Assembly (NCBI RefSeq): GCF_035685805.1
Contig: NZ_DASSAB010000043.1
Span: forward strand, 152,178-216,177
DNA length: 64,000 bases
Source of the DNA: Dyella_A sp035685805
Lineage (GTDB): Bacteria > Pseudomonadota > Gammaproteobacteria > Xanthomonadales > Rhodanobacteraceae
Direction: 5' to 3'
In this document: in pieces, positions 55,301-63,280 of the stretch
How the letters are laid out: the number at the start of each line of letters is the position of its first letter
Position numbering within the stretch: the stretch's first letter is position 1
Position numbers and translations under genes: made by a program
The notes under the pieces: model-generated
The model's input: the letters and a program-made list of their open reading frames with translations, nothing else
What the model was told of the DNA's origin: nothing
The model's database searches: none

Positions 55301-55567
55301 ATGATGGACGAGCGACAGGCCGACGCAGTGGCCCAGGTACTGCTTGCTCCCGGGCAGAAGGCTCAGGACGAGGCGCGCGCCGCGCGCGAACGGGCAGCCG
55401 CCCTGCGGGTGCGCCAGCGCCGCGTCGCTTGGCTGGGACTGGCCGGTGCAGGTGCGGGTGCCGCGGTCGCGTGGCATGGCGAGGTCAGCCTGGGGCTGGG
55501 CGTGATCTGCGGCGTCGCAGTGGGTGCACTGACCGGCGTGCTGAACAGGCGCCTGGCCAGCAACTGA
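55301..55567 (+). CDS. Hypothetical small membrane protein
   Basis: An 88-residue protein I do not recognise. The first half is a charged amphipathic helix (AQDEARAARERAAALRVRQR) with a basic patch; two hydrophobic segments follow, and it ends NRRLASN. GCGAGG lies upstream of the ATG at 55301. It sits 20 bp after the VOC gene and 58 bp before the TMEM175 gene in the same direction, so a shared transcript is likely. Confidence 0.6.
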   Translation: MMDERQADAVAQVLLAPGQKAQDEARAARERAAALRVRQRRVAWLGLAGAGAGAAVAWHGEVSLGLGVICGVAVGALTGVLNRRLASN

Positions 55568-55625
55568 GGTTTGCGCGTGGTGGCGTGGCTACACTGCCAT
55601 CTCTCCCACTGCCCGGCGCTCCGGC

Positions 55626-56210
55626 ATGCGCAAGACCCGACTCGAAGCATTCAGCGATGGCGTGCTCGCCATCATCATCACCATCATGGTGCTGGAGATG
55701 AAGGTGCCGCACGGGGAGTCGGTGGGCTCGCTGCTGCCGCTGGCGCCGGTGTTCCTGAGCTACGTGCTGAGCTTCGTCTACGTGGGCATCTACTGGAACA
55801 ACCACCACCACTTGCTGCACATGGCCGGGCCGGTGTCCGGCGGCAGCCTGTGGGCGAACCTGCACCTGCTGTTCTGGCTATCGCTGCTTCCGTTCGCTAC
55901 CGGTTGGATGGGCGAGAACCACTTCGCGGCGGCACCCTCTGCGCTTTACGGTGCGGTGTTGCTGATGGCAGCCGTGGCCTACTGGCTGCTGCAGCGCGCG
56001 TTGATCCACGCCGAGGGTGAGGGATCGGCCCTGGCGCGGGCGCTGGGCAATGACTGGAAAGGCAAGGTCTCGCCGCCGATCTACGCGCTGGGTATTGCGC
56101 TGTCGTTCCATGCCGCGTGGATGTCGCAACTGCTCTATGCCGGCGCTGCGATGCTGTGGCTGGTGCCGGACCGGCGCATCGAGCGCGCGCTGCGCGACCT
56201 TCCGGGCTGA
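55626..56210 (+). CDS. TMEM175-family (DUF1211) membrane protein
   Basis: A 194-residue inner-membrane protein of the TMEM175 family, bacterial members of which are potassium-permeable channels. The family signature is RLEAFSDGVLAIIITIMVLE (residues 5-24), with FSD at 9-11 and six hydrophobic segments in all. Bacterial TMEM175 units assemble as tetramers. It ends before a GC-rich 68-bp gap and converges with the Spy/CpxP-like gene. Confidence 0.9.
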   Translation: MRKTRLEAFSDGVLAIIITIMVLEMKVPHGESVGSLLPLAPVFLSYVLSFVYVGIYWNNHHHLLHMAGPVSGGSLWANLHLLFWLSLLPFATGWMGENHFAAAPSALYGAVLLMAAVAYWLLQRALIHAEGEGSALARALGNDWKGKVSPPIYALGIALSFHAAWMSQLLYAGAAMLWLVPDRRIERALRDLPG

Positions 56211-56278
56211 GCCCGCCGACGACGGCACGCCGGGCGAACAGCCGCGGCGTGCGTTTCGCCGGGCGCGTCGTCGCTGCC

Positions 56279-56764
56279 TTAGCGAGCGTCAGCCGGCGGC
56301 TGCGGCGGCTGCGGCGGCTCTGGCGCCATCGGTGGCATCGGCGGCAGCGGCGGGGGCGCACTCGCCTCGGCCCAGCGCGTCATCGCCTGCTCGCCGACGA
56401 TATCGCGCAACCGTGCGCACAGCGCCTGCTGGTCGCTGCGCTGCTGGCGGCGTTCCTTCTGCATCCCCGCGGCGCTGTCCTGCATGAGTTTCTGCACCTG
56501 CCGCGCTTGCGCCTCGGTGACGCCCAGGGCGCTGCGCCACTGCTCATCCGCAGCAAAGTCGGGCATGGCGGGGCGGGTGGGCGGTTGCGGCAGATCGGCG
56601 CGGCAGAATGGCGGCAGCGGCGGGATGTGCTTGCCCGCGAGGCGCGGCCGGCCAGCACCGTCGTGCGCGAACAGCGGCGTGTCCTTCATGGGCACGGCGC
56701 GCTGTGCGGTGGCGGTGCCAGTGACGGCCAGGCCGGCGAGCATGGCCAGCAGGGTGATCTTCAT
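56279..56764 (-). CDS. Spy/CpxP-like periplasmic LTxxQ protein with proline-rich tail
   Basis: An exported protein of 161 residues, probably a periplasmic chaperone or stress sensor. The signal peptide is MKITLLAMLAGLAVTGTATA. The core helix hairpin GVTEAQARQVQKLMQDSAAG resembles the LTxxQ motif of Spy and CpxP. A Cys-containing helix (ALCARLRDIVGEQAMTRWAE) follows, then a C-terminal run of proline repeats (PPPLPPMPPMAPEPPQPPQP). It is divergent from the sensor kinase at 56883 across 118 bp, exactly the CpxP/CpxAR layout. The in-frame extension to 57013 is a shadow of the kinase. Confidence 0.72.
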   Translation of the reverse strand: MKITLLAMLAGLAVTGTATAQRAVPMKDTPLFAHDGAGRPRLAGKHIPPLPPFCRADLPQPPTRPAMPDFAADEQWRSALGVTEAQARQVQKLMQDSAAGMQKERRQQRSDQQALCARLRDIVGEQAMTRWAEASAPPPLPPMPPMAPEPPQPPQPPADAR

Positions 56765-56882
56765 GGGTTGATTCCTTGCGGTGCCGGTGATTCGACGCAC
56801 CCCACGATGCCGTGCAAGGTCGCAGGAAATATGCAGAAAATGAGGACGCGCGGGGCCGTGGCCGCCGCTATGCTGCGCGGCT

Positions 56883-58373
56883 ATGGACCGCCCTCTGCCA
56901 CGATTGCGCCTGCGCCTGGCGCACAAGCTGTTCCTGCTGCTGGCCAGCGCCATCGCGCTCGCACTGGCGACCCTGGGCGGGCTTACCATCCACAACCTGC
57001 GCAGCGGTTTCATCGACTACGTCAACACCCAGGACCTGGCGCGGCTGGATCCGCTGGCACGGGCACTGGTCGCCCGCCCGGACGCCGATAGCGGGTTCCC
57101 CGGATTGCGCGACGGGGACACGTGGCGCCATTTGCTGGAACGTTCGATCGACCCACCCCCGGCTCAGGCGCAGCGGCGTGGCGGGGGGCTCTCGTCTTCG
57201 CCGCTGGATCCGCCGCCGCCGCCGCGTCCCCCGCCGGCACCACTGCCGCCGCAGGCGCCACCCCCACCGGGACCACCGGCGGCACCGCTGCCTCCGCCAC
57301 TGCCTCAGCGCGTCTCCCTGCTGGACTCGCAGCGACACCTGATTGCCGGTCGCGCGCCGCGCGCCGACGCGCTGGAGCGTCCGCTGCGGCAGGGCGACGC
57401 AGTGGTGGGCTGGCTGGCCCTGCAGCCGCTGGCCCGCCCGGTGGAACATCGCGATACCGCCTTCCTCGCCGCGCAGATCCGCAACCTGGCCGTGCTCACC
57501 GGCCTGCTGCTGCTGTGTGCGCTGGCGCTGGCATGGGTTTTTGCGCGCCATCTGCTGGCGCCGTTGCAGGCGGTCGAGCACGCAGCCCGGCAGTTGTCGG
57601 GCGGCGATTTCGACCTGCAATTGCAGACGCGTCGCCGCGATGAGCTGGGCGACCTCGTGCATCACGTGAATCGCCTCAGCCTGGCGTTGCAGGCGCATGA
57701 AACGGCACGCCAGCGCTGGATGGCCGATATCTCGCACGAGCTGCGCACGCCGCTGGCGATCCTGCGCGGCGAGCTCGAGGCGATGCGTGACGGCGTACGC
57801 GCCGCTGATGGTCGCGCGCTGCAGTCGCTGCACGATGAAGTGATGCGGCTGGATCGGCTGGTAGGGGACCTGCACCAGTGGTCGATGGCCGACCCCGGCT
57901 CGCTGAGCTACCGGCCGCAACCGCTCGATCTGGCCGCGCTGGCGGAAACGGCCTGCGCGCGCTTCGCGGCGGCGGCGAAGGACGCCGGCTTGGGGCTGCA
58001 CTGCGTCGGTACCGCGGTAACCGTCAATGGCGACGCGGATCGGTTGCGTCAGCTGATCGACAACGTGGTCGGCAACAGCCTGCGCTACAGCGACGCCGGC
58101 GGCCGGATCGAGGTCAGCACACGTACCGACGGCAGCACCGCCTGCCTGTGCGTGGACGATTCGCCGCCGGGTGTATCGCGCGAGGCGCTGGCCCACCTGT
58201 TCGACCCGTTGTATCGCGCCGAACCCTCGCGCAACCGTGCCTCCGGTGGCAGCGGACTGGGACTGGCGATCGCGCGGCGCATCGCCCAGGCACACGGCGG
58301 ATCGCTCACCGCTTCGCCGTCGCCGCTGGGTGGCCTGCGGCTGGAGTTGCGGTTGCCGCGGGAGGCATCCTGA
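56883..58373 (+). CDS. BaeS/CpxA-like sensor histidine kinase with a polyproline periplasmic insert
   Basis: An inner-membrane kinase of 496 residues. The first transmembrane helix (about 15-35) leads to a periplasmic domain that contains a polyproline stretch at about 109-142 (more than 20 prolines, runs of PPPPP and PPPLPPQ). The second helix (about 203-222) leads to HAMP (FARHLLAPLQAVEHAARQLS), HisKA with H285 (ISHELRTPLAIL), and the HATPase boxes NVVGNSLRYSD and GGSGLGLAIARRIAQAHGGS. It is followed 1 nt after its stop by its regulator. The polyproline insert is not typical of the family and echoes the tail of the divergent Spy/CpxP-like protein. Confidence 0.93.
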   Translation: MDRPLPRLRLRLAHKLFLLLASAIALALATLGGLTIHNLRSGFIDYVNTQDLARLDPLARALVARPDADSGFPGLRDGDTWRHLLERSIDPPPAQAQRRGGGLSSSPLDPPPPPRPPPAPLPPQAPPPPGPPAAPLPPPLPQRVSLLDSQRHLIAGRAPRADALERPLRQGDAVVGWLALQPLARPVEHRDTAFLAAQIRNLAVLTGLLLLCALALAWVFARHLLAPLQAVEHAARQLSGGDFDLQLQTRRRDELGDLVHHVNRLSLALQAHETARQRWMADISHELRTPLAILRGELEAMRDGVRAADGRALQSLHDEVMRLDRLVGDLHQWSMADPGSLSYRPQPLDLAALAETACARFAAAAKDAGLGLHCVGTAVTVNGDADRLRQLIDNVVGNSLRYSDAGGRIEVSTRTDGSTACLCVDDSPPGVSREALAHLFDPLYRAEPSRNRASGGSGLGLAIARRIAQAHGGSLTASPSPLGGLRLELRLPREAS

Positions 58374-58374
58374 G

Positions 58375-59049
58375 ATGGGTCAACCGACCGTGCTGGTGGC
58401 CGAGGACGAGCCGAAGATCGCCCAGTTGCTGGTGGATTACCTGGTGCAGTCCGGCTACCGCGCCGTGGTGGTGGCAGACGGCGCCCGAGTGCTGGCGGCA
58501 GTAACCATCGAGCAGCCCGACGTGCTGCTGCTGGACATCATGCTGCCGGGGCGGGACGGGCTGGAGATCCTGCGCGAGCTGCGCCGCCGCAGCACGCTGC
58601 CGGTGATCATGCTGACGGCGCGGGTGGAGGAGATCGACCGGCTGCTGGGGCTCGAGCTGGGTTCGGACGATTACATCTGCAAGCCGTTCAGCCCACGCGA
58701 AGTGGTGGCGCGGGTACGTGCGCTGCTGCGCCGAAGTACATCCGCCGCGACCACGCACCCGTTCGAGGTGGACGACGCGGCGCAGCGGATCCGGGTGGCG
58801 GGCCGGCCGATGCCGCTCACCCACACGGAATACCGGCTGATGCACGCGCTGGTGAGCCATCCCGGCCGCGTCTACTCGCGCGATCAACTGCTCGACCTGA
58901 TGCACGATGACCTGCGCGACGTCACCGACCGGGTCGTGGACAGCCACATCCGCAACCTGCGGCGCAAGCTGGATGACCTGCTGCCCGGGCAGCAGGTCAT
59001 CCACGCGGTGTACGGCGCCGGCTATCGCTTCGAGATCCTCGAGCCCTAG
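58375..59049 (+). CDS. OmpR-family response regulator (BaeR-like)
   Basis: The partner regulator of the upstream kinase, 224 residues. The receiver has the acidic pair in LVAEDEPK, the phospho-acceptor D54 (LLLDIMLPGRDG), the switch Thr in IMLTARVEE and the Lys of CKPFSPRE. The C-terminal winged helix (about 130-222) has LTHTEYRLMHALVSHPGRVY and VDSHIRNLRRKLDD. GGGAGG lies ahead of the ATG at 58375, and the gene starts one base after the kinase stop, so the two are translationally coupled. Probable targets include the divergent Spy/CpxP-like gene. Confidence 0.96.
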   Translation: MGQPTVLVAEDEPKIAQLLVDYLVQSGYRAVVVADGARVLAAVTIEQPDVLLLDIMLPGRDGLEILRELRRRSTLPVIMLTARVEEIDRLLGLELGSDDYICKPFSPREVVARVRALLRRSTSAATTHPFEVDDAAQRIRVAGRPMPLTHTEYRLMHALVSHPGRVYSRDQLLDLMHDDLRDVTDRVVDSHIRNLRRKLDDLLPGQQVIHAVYGAGYRFEILEP

Positions 59050-59096
59050 CAACTGGCGTGCGGCGGGGGCGCCTGGAGAACGCGGTCCGGTCGGGC

Positions 59097-60200
59097 TCAT
59101 GCGTGCGAGAGCGTGAGCAGCACCCGCACCAGTTCGGCCTGGCGGTGCGTCTCGGTTTTCATGAACAGCGAGCGCAGCTGGCTGCGCACGGTGTTCTTGC
59201 TGACGCTCACGCGTTGCGCCGCCTCCTCGAGAGAACAACCGCGCATCAGCTGCTGCGCCAGCTGCGCCTCGGCAAGGGTGAAGCCCCATTGTTCCCTCAA
59301 CTCCGGCACCAGGGCGACGGGGGCGCCGGGCTCCAGCCGCCGGATGAACGCGAGCACGCGCACCGCGTCGCTGTCGCCATCGGCCGGAGGTGCCGTGCAC
59401 AGCTTGAGCGTGGCCATCAGGCGGCCGTGGCTGCCGTGGATCTGCAACAGCTGGCTTTGCACGTCCGGCGAGGTCCCGAGGTGGCGCAGAGCCTGTTGCA
59501 GCTGATGCTCGTCGCGCGGGTTGGGCAGGCCAAGGCGGCCGTCCGAGCGCCAGGCGAACAGGCGATGGCCGGCCATGGCGCGGGCGGCCGCGTTGCAGAA
59601 CATGGGGCGGCCATCTTGGTCCAGCATCAGCACGCCTTCGGCCAGGGCATCCAACGCCAGCCGAAAGCGTTCGGACTGGTGGTCGATCGAGCTGAAGCGC
59701 TGTTGCCAGGCGCACACGTTGCGCAGATGGGGCTGCAGCGAGCGCGCCAGATCCCGCTCGTCATCGTCGAACCGGCCCGCCGTTTGGTCCCGCCAGAGCA
59801 CCAGCAGGCTCCACTCGACATCATCATCGCCGCCGATCAATACCGCCATGGCGCTCCGGCTGGACCGCGCCAGCGGGACGCAGTCGGGGCCGCACGATGG
59901 CGCCAACTCCCCGCCGCACACCTCCACCACGCCATCGTCATGCAGGCGCTCGAGCACCTCGTTCAGCCACGGAAGTGTCGCAGTACCTGTTCCGTCGGAA
60001 GGCAACAAAGACGCAGACACGGGGCTCTCGAAGTAGGCGCAGATGCGGCTGCTTCGATGGCCGGCGTCCAGACGGTGCAGTTCCACCTGATCGCACTGGA
60101 ATACCTGGACGAACGCGAGCAGCACCGTAGACCAGTCTGGCGCGCGGGTGTCCATCCCGTACAGGGCGGCCAGCAGTCGGGTGGTGCGCCGCCGATCCAT
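59097..60200 (-). CDS. LuxR-type transcriptional regulator with a PAS-like central region
   Basis: A 367-residue regulator with a C-terminal LuxR helix-turn-helix (about 300-365: FTLAEAQLAQQLMRGCSLEE then VSVSKNTVRSQLRSLFMKTE). Residues 1-180 are an unrecognised N-terminal domain with no acyl-homoserine-lactone signature. A PAS-like segment lies near 195-300 (LALDALAEGVLMLDQDGRPM then CNAAARAMAGH). The ATG at 60200 has GGGGAG in front; the long in-frame extension to 60419 has no support. It is divergent from the tyrosinase gene across 240 bp, so the tyrosinase is its likely target. It converges with the BaeR-like gene. Confidence 0.85.
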   Translation of the reverse strand: MDRRRTTRLLAALYGMDTRAPDWSTVLLAFVQVFQCDQVELHRLDAGHRSSRICAYFESPVSASLLPSDGTGTATLPWLNEVLERLHDDGVVEVCGGELAPSCGPDCVPLARSSRSAMAVLIGGDDDVEWSLLVLWRDQTAGRFDDDERDLARSLQPHLRNVCAWQQRFSSIDHQSERFRLALDALAEGVLMLDQDGRPMFCNAAARAMAGHRLFAWRSDGRLGLPNPRDEHQLQQALRHLGTSPDVQSQLLQIHGSHGRLMATLKLCTAPPADGDSDAVRVLAFIRRLEPGAPVALVPELREQWGFTLAEAQLAQQLMRGCSLEEAAQRVSVSKNTVRSQLRSLFMKTETHRQAELVRVLLTLSHA

Positions 60201-60440
60201 CTCGCTCCCCAAGCGCCCGTGCGTTGCTTCATCCGTTTGGATGATGACCGCTCTGGACGCTAGCAGTAGAAGACTCTCCAAGGCGTGAAGCGCCCACGCT
60301 CCGGGTGAAGTTCCGCGACGGCCCGACGTGGCCTCCTTGATCCGGTCCGTGGCAGCTCCGTTCACGCCTGCGGCGCGTTTGCCGCTCGTTGGCGTGGCGC
60401 TGAAGCGACCTCGGCGCAAGGATCAAAGGGAGAGACTGAC
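60201..60440. promoter_or_regulatory. Divergent control region between the LuxR regulator and tyrosinase genes
   Basis: This 240-bp region must carry the promoters of both divergent genes. It is GC-rich, with no clear palindromic operator. AAAGGGAGAGAC just before 60441 is the ribosome site of the tyrosinase gene. No small ORF stands out. Confidence 0.4.
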
Positions 60441-61859
60441 ATGGTTACGAGACGACGCTTTCTGAAGGGATCACTGGCCGCGGGCGCTGTAGCGCTGCTG
60501 CCGTGGGTGCCCCGAGTGGCCGAGGCGGCCACCCTCCGCATACGACCGAGCTGGAGCACCTTCTGCGCCAGTGAGATGTTCCCGGTCTACATAGAAGCCA
60601 TTCGCACGATGCAGGCTAACCTCAACTCGGCCGATCCCGCGTCGTGGAGCTATTGGGTGGACGTGCACAAGAACTTCTGCCCGCACCGCACGGCGTATTT
60701 CCTTGCCTGGCACCGCGGCTTTCTGTTCCGGCTGGAGGCGCAGTTGCGCAAGGTGGCCGGCAACAGCAACCTGACCTTGCCCTACTGGGATTACTACACC
60801 AATCCCGTCATGCCGGTGGAGTTCACCGACCCGGCGAGCCCGCTCTATGTTCTCAATCGCCGTAATACCGATGTGACTGCTGCGCTGGCCCTGGATGCCT
60901 TCGCCGACTCGGTGGTGAATTTCCAGAGCGGGCTCGTCAACGCTTTTGAGAGCACGCTGGAAAGCCTGCCGCACAACCCCGTGCACAACATCATTGGCGG
61001 GGCGATGGGATCGGTGACGGTATCGCCGAGAGATCCGATCTTCTGGCTCCATCACGCCAATGTCGATCGCTTGTGGGCGGCATGGGTGAGTGCCGGCAAC
61101 GGCCGCACCATGCCGCCGAAGTCGGATACCTACTGGAAGGGCTCCTTCGTCTACGGTGCTGCCCTGCCGACCATGGCGCGAACGTGGGCATTCGACACCC
61201 TTGGTCTGGGCTACCAGTACGAGGACGGCAGCATGCCCGTTGCGTTACCCGCGCCGCCTCCGCCCGCACCGGTTTCGGCGGTGACGATGCAGGCGTTTTC
61301 GTCGACGCTGCCGCAGGCGCTGGTGATGACCTTGGGTAGCGGCCAGCCGCTGGCACTGGACGAGCGCTCGGTGACGATCAAGGTGCCGTTGGATGCCGCC
61401 GGCCGATCCACGGTGCGCTCGCTGCTGTTGCGTCAGCCTGCCAAGGGCGCGCCGCCGGCAGTGAACAGCTCGCTGCGCGTCGTTCTGGACGGCGTGCGAC
61501 TGACCCCGTTAGGCAAAGAGGGCGGCTTCTTCCACAAGCTCTACATCAACCTGCCCACCACGCCGGGTCTGTCGCAGCCGGAGAGCCGGTACCTGCTGGG
61601 AACGCTGGGACCTTTTGAAATTACCAGCATGCTGAATCACGAAAGACTGCACGGCGGCAAGATGCACGCGGACAACGATCCGGTGCAGTTGAGTTTCCCG
61701 ATAACCGACGCGCTCAGAGAGATCTGGCCGGAGCAGTTGGAGGTGCTGACAATTTCCTTCGTTCGCATGGACAACGGCACGCCCAGAAAGGGCAGGGTCA
61801 TCACGGTGCAGGAGCTGCGGGTGGACGCCTCGGACCCGGCGGCAATGCCGGCCATGTGA
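60441..61859 (+). CDS. Tat-exported tyrosinase (polyphenol oxidase)
   Basis: A type-3 copper enzyme of 472 residues that oxidises phenols to quinones. The N-terminus is a Tat signal (TRRRFLKGSLAAGAVALL), so the folded, copper-loaded enzyme should be exported to the periplasm. CuA ligands are H76, H82 and H91 (VHKNFCPH and LAWHRGF); C80 next to H82 could form the Cys-His thioether known in catechol oxidases. CuB ligands are H178, H182 and H205 (HNPVH and DPIFWLHHANVD). A C-terminal domain of about 170 residues, reached by a proline-rich hinge (ALPAPPPPAP), may be the shielding domain. It has no separate caddie gene beside it. Confidence 0.95.
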   Translation: MVTRRRFLKGSLAAGAVALLPWVPRVAEAATLRIRPSWSTFCASEMFPVYIEAIRTMQANLNSADPASWSYWVDVHKNFCPHRTAYFLAWHRGFLFRLEAQLRKVAGNSNLTLPYWDYYTNPVMPVEFTDPASPLYVLNRRNTDVTAALALDAFADSVVNFQSGLVNAFESTLESLPHNPVHNIIGGAMGSVTVSPRDPIFWLHHANVDRLWAAWVSAGNGRTMPPKSDTYWKGSFVYGAALPTMARTWAFDTLGLGYQYEDGSMPVALPAPPPPAPVSAVTMQAFSSTLPQALVMTLGSGQPLALDERSVTIKVPLDAAGRSTVRSLLLRQPAKGAPPAVNSSLRVVLDGVRLTPLGKEGGFFHKLYINLPTTPGLSQPESRYLLGTLGPFEITSMLNHERLHGGKMHADNDPVQLSFPITDALREIWPEQLEVLTISFVRMDNGTPRKGRVITVQELRVDASDPAAMPAM

Positions 61860-61916
61860 GAGGGGGCGCGGGCGCCGGTCGCCGCAACGGATTCTTCCGC
61901 CATCGCTGGCGCCCAA

Positions 61917-61950
61917 AGAAAAAGCGCCGCATGGATAGCGGCGCTTTTTC
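61917..61950. terminator. Bidirectional terminator between the tyrosinase and thiolase genes
   Basis: GAAAAAGCGCCGC and GCGGCGCTTTTTC flank the loop ATGGATA (61931-61937). A- and T-runs on both sides allow termination on either strand, fitting the convergent genes. Confidence 0.92.
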
Positions 61951-61970
61951 GATCGATTCCGAAGGCCTGA

Positions 61971-63176
61971 TCAGAGCGCTTCGAACACGCCCGCTGCGCC
62001 CATGCCGGTGCCGATGCACATGGTCACCATGCCGTACTTCTGCTTGCGCCGGCGCATGCCGTGCAGCAGCGTGGCGATGCGCACCGCGCCGGTGGCGCCC
62101 AGCGGATGACCAAGCGCGATCGCGCCACCCAGCGGATTGACCTTGGCCGGGTCGAGCTTGAGGTCGCCCATGACCGCGAGCGCTTGCGCGGCGAAGGCTT
62201 CATTGAGCTCGATCCAGTCGAGCTGGTCCTGGCTGATGCCGGTCTGCTTGAGCGCCTTGGGAATGGCTTCTTTCGGGCCGATGCCCATTACCTCCGGCTT
62301 GACGCCGGCCACGGAGAACCCGACGAAGCGGGCCAGCGGGGTCAGGTTGTATTCCTTGATCGCCTTCTCGCTGGCCAGCATCATCGCGCCAGCACCGTCG
62401 GACATCTGCGACGAGTTGCCGGCGGTGACGCTGCCGCCGAACTTGTCGTTGCGGAACACCGTGCGCAGCTTGGCCAGCACCTCCAGCGTGGTGCCGGCGC
62501 GCGGGCCCTCGTCTTCGCTGATGCTGCGGCTGTCGGTGACGATGCCGCGGGTGGCGAGGTTCGGGTAGTGGTCGTCCAGCTGGAACGGGCTGATCTCGTC
62601 GTTGAACTCGCCGGCCGCCTGCGCGGCGAGTGCGCGGCGGTGGCTCTCGACGGCGAAGGCGTCCTGCTGCTCGCGGCTCACCTTCCACTGCTTGGCGACA
62701 TTCTCGGCGGTGATGCCCATGCCATAGGCAATGCCGATGTTTTCGTCGGTGAAGATCGCCGGGTTCATCGCGATCTTGTGGCCCATCATCGGCACCATGC
62801 TCATGCTCTCGGTACCACCGGCGAGCATCAGGTCGTCCTCGCCCAGGCGGATGCGGTCCGCGGCCATCGCCACGGCCTGCAGGCCGGACGAACAGAAGCG
62901 GTTGATGGTGACGCCGGGCACGGTGTCGGGCAGCCCGGCCAGCAGCACGCCGATGCGCGCCACGTTCATGCCTTGCTCGGCCTCGGGCATGGCGCAACCG
63001 ATGATGGCGTCGCCAATGCGGTGGGGGTCGATACCCGGGCACTGCGCCATCACGGCGCGGATCACGTGGGCGAGCATGTCGTCGGGGCGGGTGTTGCGGA
63101 ACACGCCGCGCGGCGCCTTGCCGACCGGGGTGCGGGTGGCGGCGACGATGTAGGCGTCCTGGATTTGTTTGGTCAT
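61971..63176 (-). CDS. fadA: Acetyl-CoA C-acyltransferase (3-ketoacyl-CoA thiolase)
   Basis: The last step of beta-oxidation: cleaves 3-ketoacyl-CoA with CoA to acetyl-CoA. The 401-residue product has the nucleophile C95 (INRFCSSGLQ), the active-site His in GGAIALGHPLGATGAVR and the C-terminal Cys in MCIGTGMGAAG. The ATG at 63176 has GGAG at 7-nt spacing; the in-frame start at 63251 would add a hydrophobic segment not seen in thiolases. It is downstream of the hydratase/dehydrogenase gene on the same strand, 104 bp apart. Confidence 0.94.
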   Translation of the reverse strand: MTKQIQDAYIVAATRTPVGKAPRGVFRNTRPDDMLAHVIRAVMAQCPGIDPHRIGDAIIGCAMPEAEQGMNVARIGVLLAGLPDTVPGVTINRFCSSGLQAVAMAADRIRLGEDDLMLAGGTESMSMVPMMGHKIAMNPAIFTDENIGIAYGMGITAENVAKQWKVSREQQDAFAVESHRRALAAQAAGEFNDEISPFQLDDHYPNLATRGIVTDSRSISEDEGPRAGTTLEVLAKLRTVFRNDKFGGSVTAGNSSQMSDGAGAMMLASEKAIKEYNLTPLARFVGFSVAGVKPEVMGIGPKEAIPKALKQTGISQDQLDWIELNEAFAAQALAVMGDLKLDPAKVNPLGGAIALGHPLGATGAVRIATLLHGMRRRKQKYGMVTMCIGTGMGAAGVFEAL

Positions 63177-63280
63177 GACGGAACTCCAAAAGGGTGAGAA
63201 AAGAGTGGAGAGGAGCGAGAAGTGAAAGAAAGCCTGGGCTTCGACTCTCACTCCTCACTTCCGCGCGCGCAGCGCGCTCA

